Source: Sarocladium kiliense
Lineage: Eukaryota; Ascomycota; Sordariomycetes; Hypocreales; Sarocladiaceae
DNA length: 64,000 nucleotides
Direction of reading: 5' to 3'
Assembly (NCBI GenBank): GCA_030734395.1
Contig: JAUZTG010000017.1
Coordinates: 248,001 to 312,000 of the forward strand
Shown: positions 54,694-64,000 of the stretch, piece by piece
Layout: each line of letters starts with the position of its first letter
Position numbering within the stretch: position 1 is the first letter of the stretch
Program-made: the position numbers and the translations under genes
Notes under the pieces: generated by a model
Databases searched by the model: none
What the model was told of the DNA's origin: nothing
Seen by the model: the letters and a program-made list of their open reading frames with translations, nothing else

Positions 54694-55748
54694 TGTCGAA
54701 GATGAATGATGTGCGGAGGTAGACCCCTGAGGAAAGTGGTGAGATGGGAAGATTCACGCGAAGATACCATCACTTCGTCTTACGTCAGCATACTGCTTGG
54801 AGAATCCAAGGCTCCAACTTTCAGCTGAAATGTCATTCTATTCGAACGTATTTCATACAGATGTACTCGTACTAATAAAATGTTCTTAGCAAGATTGTGG
54901 ATTTAGCGACAATATAGAGGCCGTCATGCTGGTTTCCTCCGCATGTGATGTTACGAAGGTGCTGGTCTTCCCCCACCGCATGCTTTCTTCAACACCATGA
55001 CCGGAGATTGGCTCTGGGAGAATATGAACCCTGCAGGATGCATTTGGAGATGAGTGCCATGTTTTCTCGAAACGACTACACGGTTCTCTCTAGGAGCACT
55101 CGCGAATACCACTGTACACTACATTGAAGGAAATTAGCCTGGGCGACATGGTTCATGGCCATGTCCCATGGTGGTGTAGTGTGCGTGCCCAAAGCATAAC
55201 AAAAGATGCGCGACGGCTTTCTCGACTTCCAGAATGCTAACGCGCACTTTCAGAAGAATCACCACACACATTCTCAAATCTTCGACCGTAAAAGTGATAC
55301 GCCCTCTCTCTCCAATTATGATGGAGATCGCCTATTGCTCTTCTCACTCCAGTTCCTGATGGAGTTCGTGAGAGCAAATGCCTTAGTATCGTTTCAAGTG
55401 ACAGAATAGAGTCTCTCAAGAGAAGAGAGGCTGTAAGCGGTCTCGAAGCGGAGACAAGATCAGCTGTCATTTTTCAGCCGCAACGTTACGTAGGCCTTTA
55501 TGCATGCCTACCTTGCCCAATGAATGTTTGGGCTCGCTTTCAACAGCTGTGATAAAGCATATTGCTGAATGCATGCTGCAATATCCATGCATGCACTGCG
55601 CCTCCAAGGCTGGACAAGGAGTGTCTGGTGGTTCACAAAGCCTTAGACGTATATATACTCACTAACGCATGCGAATGGACCGCTAAAGACCAGCCTGGCC
55701 GAATAACTTGCTTTCATACGCCCCTTTGACAGCCCACCAGCTCAGACT
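54694..55748. other. Intergenic region, no gene seen
   Basis: About 1.05 kb. The composition is unremarkable and no frame looks coding. It holds the promoter of the Cys-rich membrane protein gene that follows. Confidence 0.45.
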
Positions 55749-56439
55749 ATGGAAGCCTTGACTGCCGCAGCCCAGCTTCTGAACCGGCAGGACCATGGTG
55801 GAGTTATCGGCTACGCTTCTGATGGTGGCACGTGTGAGTACTCTGTGAAAGCTGACGTCTTTTGCCAACTGATCAAAGGAGCAGGGTCCCCAGTCTATTG
55901 CAAGCCAGGAAGAAGGGTCTTCAATATGGGCGATGAGGTCTTTGGGTATTTTGCAAGCGACCCGAACAGGATAGGGGACCCGTCTGCCACATGCTGGTGG
56001 TACGTGGTATTTTTTTAATAACCAACACCGAATAATTCGGCATTGGGACTACTAACCGCGGAATCCATTACCCAGTACCGAAGAGACACTTTGCTGGAGC
56101 ATACAGCGGTATACCGACTTGGCTGACTTGGCGCCAAGAATCGGCCGAGGCTGCAGTACGCCTGCGTACAATGGAAAGGTATATGTTACGACACCGGCCA
56201 AAGAAACCCTCGAGACCGGCACAAGTTCTGAAGCATCTTACCAAGCAAGTCTAGGTACCCAAGTATCCGGATCAGACGATGCAACGGCCGACCTGAATGA
56301 CCAACCAGATGGTGCGGGTGACGAAGGAGCCAGTGGTCTTACCAAAGGGGAGATTGCAGGAATAGTCGTGGGCGCAGTAGGCACCGTCGCCACAGTGTGT
56401 GGCGTTTGGTCCCAGAAGCGAAGAAGCAGACAGTCTTGA
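55749..56439 (+). CDS. Cys-rich, single-pass membrane protein, function unknown
   Basis: Exons 55749-55999 and 56076-56439 give 204 residues. The intron has donor gtacgt, branch-like ACTAAC and acceptor ccag, and the join restores SATCWCTEETLCWSIQRY. The N-terminal part has eight Cys in about 70 residues. Then comes a Ser/Thr/Asp stalk (EASYQASLGTQVSGSDDATADLN). A single transmembrane helix (GEIAGIVVGAVGTVATVCGV) and a short basic tail (WSQKRRSRQS) end the protein. This is the layout of a type I cell-surface protein with a small disulfide-rich ectodomain. A classic signal peptide is missing at this ATG, so the 5' end may be wrong; another ATG at 55796 in a different frame reads MVELSATLLMVA, signal-like, but its downstream joining is not established. 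Confidence 0.5.
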
Positions 56440-57294
56440 AAGTTTCACAGACCTTGGGACAACCACAACCGTCATTCACATGACGGCGATGCCATTGTTA
56501 AGGAATGTCTGTGATGATGGCAATCCGCGGTCGCATCAGGGCAAATGAGACAATAAGCATAGTTTAGGACGATGATATCGGGTCGTATATGCTCGGCAAA
56601 ATGCAGCGCAAGCTTGCATTTAATGTCCCTAAATTCGGAATTATGAAACTACTTGCGAATGTGTGTATTCCTCGGCCGCCCGAGTGACAGTGTTTGCATA
56701 CGATTCCCTTGTCCCAAGCCTTACCAACATCCACAGCCCAAATTGAGGTGGATCAGATGAGATGGAAGACGCGACGTCTAGACCACTATGTACGTCTTTC
56801 TATCAGGCCAGCTGCCAAGCCTCGGCAACAGTTCCGGTGGATCTAATCTATCTATTCGCATGCTGGGACCATCGGAACCATGATGGCCTGCGGCGGAGTC
56901 TTGGCACGACCAGACGAAGTAATCTCGCGTTCATTGCTCGGAACTCGGCTCACTACATGCAGGAACTCCCGCAGGGGCAATGATTAATTCCACCATTTGG
57001 GATCGTTGCTGGGCCAGATTTACTGTTTCAACACGGAAGCAGGTTCCGTTGTGTTAGTTATGGAGGCTGCTGCTCCGATCCTGGAAAGCGTTAGTATAGT
57101 CTGGACCATGTAGTTCGCACCACGACCACGCACGCCGTCGCTCTGTACAGACAACCCCTAGTCAATATAAAAAGGTGGAAGGACTTGGCATGCTGGAATC
57201 CATCTTGGCACGCGAGATTGAGGTCGACCATTTGTTTCTCCAATTGCTTTGCAGAATTCACTAACTGCGGCTGCCCCTTTGCTTGTTCTCTAAC
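56440..57294. promoter_or_regulatory. Promoter region of the endoglucanase gene
   Basis: About 0.86 kb between two plus-strand genes. It includes a clear TATA element near the ATG. No gene is seen. Confidence 0.5.
57166..57173 (+). promoter_or_regulatory. TATA box (TATAAAAA) of the endoglucanase gene
   Basis: A near-consensus TATAAAAA sits 122 bp upstream of the endoglucanase ATG, at the expected distance for a strongly inducible fungal promoter. Confidence 0.65.
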
Positions 57295-58920
57295 ATGGGT
57301 GTCTCGAAACTCTTCGTGCTAGCTCTGGCCAGTGTCGGCCTCGTTGGTGCACAAACTTCTGGCAGTGCAGATGCCCATCCTAGTCTAACGACTTATAAAT
57401 GTACTACATCCGGAGGTTGCGTATCCCAAAAGACGTCTGTGGTGATTGACTATCAATACCATTGGATACATAGTCCATCCGGCAGTCAGGCATCATGCAC
57501 CACAAACAATGGTGTTGATAGCACCCTCTGTCCGGATCAGGCAACCTGCGACAAGAACTGTGTTATAGATGGTGAGCCGGACTTTCTGTCAATACAGGTC
57601 CCGATCGCATGTTGCTCACCAATTTCAAGGAACTACGAACTACACCGGTTCTGGTGTGGTGACTTCCGATGACACCTTGACGATGTATCAATATGTCCAA
57701 GGAGCGAATGGTCTGCAGAACGCGTCGCCACGGCTATATCTCCTTGCGGCCGACGGGAAGAATTACGAACAGCTCCAGCTTCTGGGCCAGGAACTAACTT
57801 TCGATGTTGATGTTTCAACGCTCCCTTGCGGCGAGAACGGTGCTCTGTACCTTTCTGAGATGGCTGCTAATGGTGGCGCAAAGGGTCAGGCTGCGTTCGG
57901 GGCTGGATACTGCGATGCGCAATGCCCAGTCTCAACGTGGCGAAACGGAACAATCAACTACAGCAGCCAGGGCTTTTGCTGTAATGAAATGGACATACTG
58001 GAAGGCAACTCGAGGGCAAACGCGTTCACGCCTCATCCGTGCAATAGTGCAGGCACTGATTGCGACAAAGGTGGTTGTGGACTGAATCCCTATGCACAAG
58101 GCCACCAGAACTACTGGGGCCCAGGTGGCACAGTAGACACCAGTAAAAAGTTTACAGTGATGTGAGTATTCGACGGAAAGACTGATCATTGGAGATTCAC
58201 TGGATCAAACACTTATCTGAGATCAATAGCACTCAATTCATCACCGACAACGGACAGAAGACCGGAACACTTGCCCAAATCACTCGCAAGTACATCCAGA
58301 ATGGGCGCGAAGTCGCCTCTGCAATCCAAGGCGGAGACACGATTACAACACAACAATGCAATCAGTGGGATTCGAGCGCCGCTTCTTTTGGGTCTCTCCC
58401 GACGATGGGCAAGGCGCTTGGCCGTGGCATGACTCTCATCTTCTCCATTTGGAATGACAATTCGCAATTCATGAACTGGCTGGACAGTGGCAGCAATGGC
58501 CCTTGCTCCGCCACAGAGGGTGATCCCAGTCTCATCATGAAGAACAGCCCCAACACACATGTTGTCTTTAGTAACATTCGATGGGGCGACATTGGATCAA
58601 CGACGGGAAAGACAAGTGGTGGGACCACTACCAGCAAGGCGACCTCAACCGCACCGGCCACGACAAGCAGCGCTACGAAGTCATTCACGACGACAACGAC
58701 GAAAGTGACCTCGACGATTCAGACAAGCACAACAACCAAGCCGTCACAACCGCAGCAAACGCACTGGGGACAATGTGGAGGTAGCGGATACAGCGGTCCA
58801 ACTCTTTGCGAGAGCCCGTACACCTGCAAGTAAGTGCTTCATCTGCTGTACACGAATGACAAATCACATCATCTAATGGGGAAAAGGGTTCAAAATGAAT
58901 GGTACTCCCAATGTCTATAA
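57295..58920 (+). CDS. GH7 endo-beta-1,4-glucanase with C-terminal CBM1
   Basis: Exons 57295-57571, 57630-58161, 58230-58829 and 58887-58920 give 480 residues. The signal peptide is MGVSKLFVLALASVGLVGA. The GH7 catalytic module follows with the retaining triad CCNEMDILEGNS (E-x-D-x2-E). The active-site cleft reads as the endoglucanase branch: GLNPYAQGHQNYWGPG then KKFTVITQFITDNG. A Thr/Ser-rich glycosylated linker (about 390-440) leads to a fungal cellulose-binding CBM1 (QTHWGQCGGSGYSGPTLC to NEWYSQCL). The last intron lies inside CBM1, so the final 11 codons, which include conserved Trp/Tyr and Cys, are on a separate 34-nt exon. The enzyme is secreted and cuts internal bonds of cellulose. 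Confidence 0.95.
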
Positions 58921-59169
58921 ACGAGGAAGACAGTGCGTAAACCTTGATGCTTGGTCGGCACTTCGATATGGACGTCTAGAAGATGCCGTTGGCCAAAATG
59001 CTGCTAGATATACTATGTTGTCGTCGGCACCAGAAGTTTCAATTGCGGTGTCTTCCTTCACATCGAGGGGAAATCAGCAGCGAGTGTTATAACTAAAAAT
59101 TCTTTCTGGCCTTCTCCAAGGGAACAAGTTTGCTTCATGTGTAGGGAAAGTTCAAATAAATCTGGCCCT
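58921..59169. other. Convergent 3' intergenic region
   Basis: Short (249 bp) tail-to-tail spacer between the endoglucanase and the multicopper oxidase. No feature is seen beyond likely 3' UTRs. Confidence 0.4.
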
Positions 59170-61213
59170 TCATACGGAAAAGCGACGATACCTGGGGAGT
59201 GGACCTGTTGGTGCAGAGTCGCCACGTGCAGTGACTATCTTCGACCGCCAGTACTCATCCAATGCCTTTTCAACCTCTTGGATGTCTCCGTAGGGGTTTG
59301 CTTTCGCCATAGCTTCCACTGTGCGTGTTATACTCTCTTGAGAGAATGGACCCGTTCTCGCCTTCACGTCTGCCATCGTGTATGGTTTCGCGCGCCACTC
59401 CTCCTGCATCGGATCTAAGAAGTCTGTTCCACCATATCCAAAGTCCTCCAAACTTGTCACATTGAAGGCAGCCATCATGTCCTGGTCTTCATGGATAAGG
59501 TTATGGCAATGAAACATGTAGAGTCCATCCCATGGGGCATATACAGCCGCGACACGTACCGTTTCACCTCGACCTAGCCACACGACGTCCTTGAGGCCTG
59601 CTGCTTCGTAAGGCATGACACCACGCCCTCCAACCCGGTCAAGAACAAGGAAGTCGACCAGATGAACATGAATGGGATGAGTCCAACCGCCAGAACTATT
59701 CTCTAGTTCCCAGATTTCGACCGTTCCGCGAGGCACCTTAGCTAAGACGCGGTTTGCGACATCGGCAAAACCAATGCCATTGATACGCCACTCGCTATTG
59801 GTGCGATGGAAGCGGAATTGATGGTCAATTATGTTGGAAGATGTTTGAGGCAAGTGAATATCACCAAGTTTGGCCGGAACATTGGAAGTGTCCTCAACTG
59901 CCGTTGTGCTTACGACAAACCGCATGACCTTATTCGTATGTTCATAATCGTCATCTGTGCCGATACCGCCGACCTTGGCAAGGTTGCGCAGCTCGATGGC
60001 CTGACCCGCATGGTTGGAGAAGTCGAAGACAATCTCATATCGCTCAGCCATGGAGACGAACTGTTACATGGTCAGTGCACGAGAAAGGCCGAAGGAGCAA
60101 CATCTGAAGACTCACGATGTCTGACGCCTGTACCGGTTCTGTGAGTAGCCCGGTGTCCGATGCAATGACTTGGAATGGCAAGCGGGCGTTAACAGCGCTC
60201 GACCGGACGAAGTACAGAGCGAATGACCGAGAGACGGCTGCATTGAGGAAGCGCAGTCGGTATTTCCGTGGCTCAACGTTGAAGAATGGCCAAGGCTGGC
60301 CGTTGACCTCAATCACGTCTCCCCAGAGGCTATCATCTTCGCCGACTGTCGAGAACAGAGACCCGTCGGCATTGTATTGCTTTGCAGTCAATACCAAAGG
60401 AATATCATAAGTGCCATAACCTGAAGGTAGGTCGACTGCATCTTCTGCTTCATCAGTCAAGATGTAGGCTCCAGCCTGGCCCATATAGGCATTTTCTGCA
60501 GTCTAAGCGAGGGTTCTGCGTAAGTGAAGGTGCAAAACATTGATGGGTCAACCTCACTCCAAAGATTAACGTACCAAATGCATCGCGTGGTCGTGATACC
60601 ACTGCAGGCGAGCTGATTGTTGATTAGGATAGTAATAATCCTTATACTCCCCTGGTTGTATGACATCCTCTGCCCATCCATCAAACGGGGCTCTCGAGTA
60701 AGAGCCATGAAGGTGGACGGAGTTTTCATGCTTCGCGTTGTTTATGAAACGCACGATAGACTCTGTTCCTCTAGGAATTATGAATGTTGGTCCCGGAGAC
60801 ATGCCATCGTAACCAACCAATGTCGTAGGTCGTAGGTTCGGGTAGATGGACTTCGTGAATGCTTTTAGCTCGATTTCGTAGTACCAGATATCATTGCCTG
60901 TAACAGGATGCTTGATTATCCTAGCCATCAGGTGTCAGTCACTGCCTTACATCCTCGGGTTTCTTGGTAGTGGGATAGATATCTCTCACTGTGTAGGCTC
61001 CTTCACGGGAGGAATAGGCAATGATTTGCCGTAGATGAGAGGATACTCCGGACTCTCGTCCTTCTTCATAGCCTTGACTATCTCTTCATGCTTGTCCTCG
61101 ATTACACTGTCGAGGGCCGCTTTCTCCTGGGACGGGTTATCGTATGCCCATTCTTGGGCGGCTACATGACCCGCCAGAAGTTCCAACAACAGAGTGAAGA
61201 GCACGAGTCTCAT
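59170..61213 (-). CDS. Secreted multicopper oxidase, bilirubin oxidase type
   Basis: Exons 61213-60990, 60920-60575, 60502-60116 and 60060-59170 give 615 residues. The signal peptide is MRLVLFTLLLELLAGHVAA. All four copper-ligand motifs are present in order: SVHLHGSYSRAPFDGW (about 145), LQWYHDHAMH (about 183), GGWTHPIHVHLVDF (about 446) and MFHCHNLIHEDQDMMAAFNV (about 501). The latter two strings are shared with Myrothecium bilirubin oxidase and bacterial CotA, with Met as axial T1 ligand (HEDQDM). The protein ends with a long C-terminal extension (about 90 residues). The oxidase reduces O2 to water while oxidising phenols or tetrapyrroles. The natural substrate is not certain. A TATTTAAA element lies about 121 bp upstream. 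Confidence 0.93.
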
Positions 61214-63523
61214 GGTAGGAAAGATATCAGCTGACGCAGAGTAAACCTTTGGAGTGTCAGATTATAGGAAGAATTGGGATGGAAAATTGCGATGATGGTG
61301 ACTTCAGTTTAGGCACAGGCAATCCATAGCGTCTTTAAATAGGCAGGATGAGCTCATGATCAAGGCCGTTAGTCTTCAGATTAGGTGGTAGTGGTTTACT
61401 GTGGGACAACAAAGACTGGTCTGTCTGGGCACAGCCTCTGGCCATTTTCTGCGTTCGGCGATGAGCACGATTAGAAATTCAAGAATGATACTCGTGACCC
61501 CAAAAGTTCGCTTCTCCTGACCAGGGTTGTCTGAATCAGCAATGACCTATCACGCTTCCCGCGTATATCAGCGGAATTGGCAACCACTACGGACTTCGTG
61601 CTTTGTGCACGTTCTCACGGCTGATTCAAGGTCGCTCTTGTGACTATTACTAGCGCAGGCTACGGGATGTGCTATCCACATCGGCCGTGCATCAACAGGG
61701 ATGAGAACTGAAACTAGTTGATAATAACTCGAAATGGTCTGCATTGGAACATGACCCGGATTTCACTCATGGATGTTGTTGCCTCATATGTGGATGGCAA
61801 TGGAGGGGGCCAGTGGCACAGACAAGAGTAAAGATAGTCATATGAAGTACTGAGCTGTATGCACCGCGTAAGTGCATCCGGAATCACGCTGCAGGAGCGT
61901 CTGGTGATTAACCTTGAAATACGATATCTTGTTTGAGCAGAGTTACTTAGGCTCTCCACTTCCTAATGCTGTAATATAACATCCGATCATAAGAACAAAT
62001 AAGCGAGGAAACAAGCGCTGAGGAATAGAAGCCGTTGTTCGAAGGCTCAGCAAGTGGTCAAGGTAGTTAGCTAACCCAAAAAGTATCCCCAATGGAGCCA
62101 GGCCATGGAGTTCGGAGAAGTGCATAACAAACTCAAAGCTCCGAAGTCGTTTATACCATCTGACAGACCAAACTATCTCCGTCAATTACTAATATCAGTA
62201 CATGCATAAGCGAGCTGCTTTCTCGACTTGGCGAGTCGACACGTCCACACGAGGTATCGACCATTTAGTCAACGCGTAGCCTGCAGGGATAGGACTGCAG
62301 CCAAAGGGACGTGGGGGTTGTCGCTATCATCACTTGTTTCGTGCCTTTCTCGAGCTAGTCCTCCCACCTGCCTTGGCATATTCCCTGCTACATAGCTCTC
62401 GGGAACGACTCGCGGGCCGCAACTAATGCACCGCGGACCGGGGCCTCTGCAGGAGGCTATTGGGGCTAGGCGCAGCTCCAGTAATCTACCACCCCTATTC
62501 CTTAGCTTTCACCTCTACACTATATATGCTCTACACTATACCTGCGAAAAAGCAATTCGTAAAGACAATACGCCAAGCCTCCGATACATGACGCTTCGAA
62601 TGTGAGATCCCTATCAAAGTCATCGGTGGCGGCCCCAGAGATCCGGCAGTCCTGGCGCAAAAGCGCTTTGTGTAGACGTAGCAGTGCATCTAATTTGCCT
62701 AGCCAAGGAACTTTACGCGGCTTCATAGAGCTTCTCGGAGCTTTAAGCATAAGTCATACCCGCCGCACTTGTCATAACTTTGACAGGGGTGATGCCGGTA
62801 GAGACGCTGTGGCAAAGATGGCTCCTCACTAGGATCCATGCACTATATACCGTGCGGGGAGTCCTCGTGTCGGTCTGCACTCAGTTCTGGTGTGGAGGCA
62901 CCGCTTCGAAGCACCCCTGACACCGGGAAGCAATTCCGAGCAACTATTGATTTCTCCTAGCACGTGCAGCAGAGAATTCCTGCATTAGTGTTTCTTACGG
63001 CGACTGGACTCACGGATCGCAGCATTCGGACTGGACCGCACTGCTCTACCTGGTTGATCGTGTTGATGCGCTTCGCCATGGCCCACAGCGCCCTCCTGAT
63101 GAGTTACATCGGCGAATACTCGCGCAATGTCTCCTCCGAGCAGCGGCCGCCCTGCGCCTTTACCGCTCGGACAGCGCCAGCGCAGACGTTGCATGTCAAA
63201 CATGAATCGAGGCCTTAGAGTGAGAACGGAAACTAGATTTGTTTAGGCAGCTGCTACTACTTTTAGAACTCGAATGCAGGTAGGCTATAGTCCCTCATGC
63301 AAAGCTATCGAATAGGATTTCAGAAGCGATGAATCATTGAAGCGCTGTTGGACTTACAAATCGCTGACAAGATCTTTATCATGTCTTTGTAAAGCTTTGT
63401 GCGTCGTTTCGTTTGACCATAAAAGACATCTTGCTCCAGTAGAACAGCCTTGGTTGTTACATGATCTCTTGCCCGTCAACCTGAGGATCTACCTTCCGAC
63501 AATTACCTGCACAGCTCTTTGCC
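61214..63523. other. Intergenic region of 2.3 kb, no gene seen
   Basis: No frame longer than about 85 codons has coding quality. A locally GC-rich block lies near 62980-63220 with a CACGTG at 62961-62966. The rest looks like promoter and spacer sequence. Confidence 0.45.
61334..61342 (-). promoter_or_regulatory. TATA-like element of the multicopper oxidase gene
   Basis: On the minus strand a TATTTAAAG string sits about 121 bp before the ATG, at the same distance as the TATA box of the neighbouring endoglucanase gene. Confidence 0.4.
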
Positions 63524-64000
63524 ATGGGATCCCTCCTTTCTATTGCTCTTTTTGCCTGCAGCATCTCACTTTTGGGCCTCCCGCACTATGTCTTGGCCCA
63601 GGATGCTCCTGTCTTCGTCCAGGGAGGACTAGAAGATGCCACGGTTGATGATGCGTCAGTTTACAATAGCGGTGGAACCATTACAGTCAATGGATTCAAC
63701 ATGGCTGTTCCAAAGAACCTTCTCGTTCAGTTTCTTGCGGCATGGGTTCCTTGGAAGGACTTTGCCGAAAGCAAGGCAGACTACGTTGGGTTTGAAACAC
63801 TCGTATGTCCATGACAGCAGAAGCAGCATGATGCTTCTGCAATTAGTACCATATTTATATAAGCTGATCTTCATGGGAACTCAGGTTCTCGGCAATACCA
63901 TCAACGGCATTCACCAGGTTGCGCAAGTTATTACTTACGAGTTCTTCGAAGGCCTTGCCAGTGGCTTCATCGAATCTCTCGACTATGAGGACGGAAGCAT
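63524..64000 (+). CDS. Secreted protein, partial at window edge, function unknown
   Basis: Exon 63524-63802, an 82-nt intron (gtatgt to tcag), then exon from 63885 that runs off the window. The signal peptide is MGSLLSIALFACSISLLGLPHYVLA. The mature part reads DAPVFVQGGLEDATVDD, SGGTITVNGFNMAVPKNLLVQF, then ADYVGFETL|VLGNTINGIHQVAQV. The beta-rich GGTITVNG..VPKNLLVQF segment is one I recall from fungal secreted proteins of unknown role; I cannot name the family. The C-terminus is missing, so no function is proposed. Confidence 0.7.

Noticed and set aside
62985..63218. GC-rich block with open frames on both strands
   Set aside because: Too short, and no recognisable protein; possibly a decayed gene but nothing can be supported.
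1..64000. CRISPR arrays, insertion sequences, operons
   Set aside because: Gene structure is eukaryotic; no regularly spaced repeats, terminal inverted repeats with transposase, or ribosome-binding sites were found.

Overview
The window is nuclear DNA of a filamentous ascomycete (Pezizomycotina). The evidence is many short GT-AG introns (about 40-76 nt), Zn2Cys6 regulators, a SAT4/PTH11-type rhodopsin-domain protein, a HeLo-like N-terminal domain, a GH7 endoglucanase with CBM1, and homogentisate dioxygenase. A Dothideomycete is possible, but the sequence alone does not prove it. Nearly all exon joins given here were derived by hand from splice sites, reading phase and family similarity.

Layout. 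0-6.3 kb: a five-exon HeLo-like, cysteine-rich protein, homogentisate dioxygenase, and a small lysine-tailed conserved protein. 6.3-9.8 kb: gene-poor. 9.8-13 kb: an orphan protein and a membrane-anchored M24 peptidase. 14-23 kb: a GIT1-type glycerophosphodiester permease and a PHO84-type phosphate transporter, with a coiled-coil protein, a 65-residue protein and a VIP1-like RRM protein between them. 24.6-33 kb: an accessory metabolic stretch with a membrane-anchored GNAT, a Zn2Cys6 regulator followed by a dialkylglycine-decarboxylase-like PLP enzyme, an intron-bearing tRNA-Ala(CGC), and an SDR divergent from a second Zn2Cys6 regulator. 33-37.3 kb: an orphan disordered protein and the eight-exon rhodopsin-domain gene with an 8-nt microexon. 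37.3-41.2 kb: gene-poor. 41-54.7 kb: a dense housekeeping block of TORC1 subunit TCO89, ADCK2-like kinase, cytochrome c heme lyase, a nucleolar RRM protein, SPF30-like Tudor protein, complex I assembly factor IND1, ribosome biogenesis factor BFR2 and a small membrane protein. 55.7-64 kb: a secretory/lignocellulose region with a Cys-rich single-pass membrane protein, GH7 endoglucanase, a bilirubin-oxidase-type multicopper oxidase, and the start of a secreted protein cut by the window edge.

Working together. Two head-to-head pairs share short promoters: ADCK2/heme lyase (both mitochondrial) and IND1/BFR2. The two organophosphate/phosphate permeases suggest a phosphate-scavenging neighbourhood. 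The regulator plus dialkylglycine-decarboxylase-like gene looks like a two-gene unit for catabolism of alpha,alpha-dialkyl amino acids such as Aib. The endoglucanase and multicopper oxidase converge on each other and fit plant-debris breakdown. No CRISPR, IS element or intact transposon was seen. No clearly new system is demonstrated; the best leads are the regulator/decarboxylase pair, the HeLo-like protein and the microexon gene.
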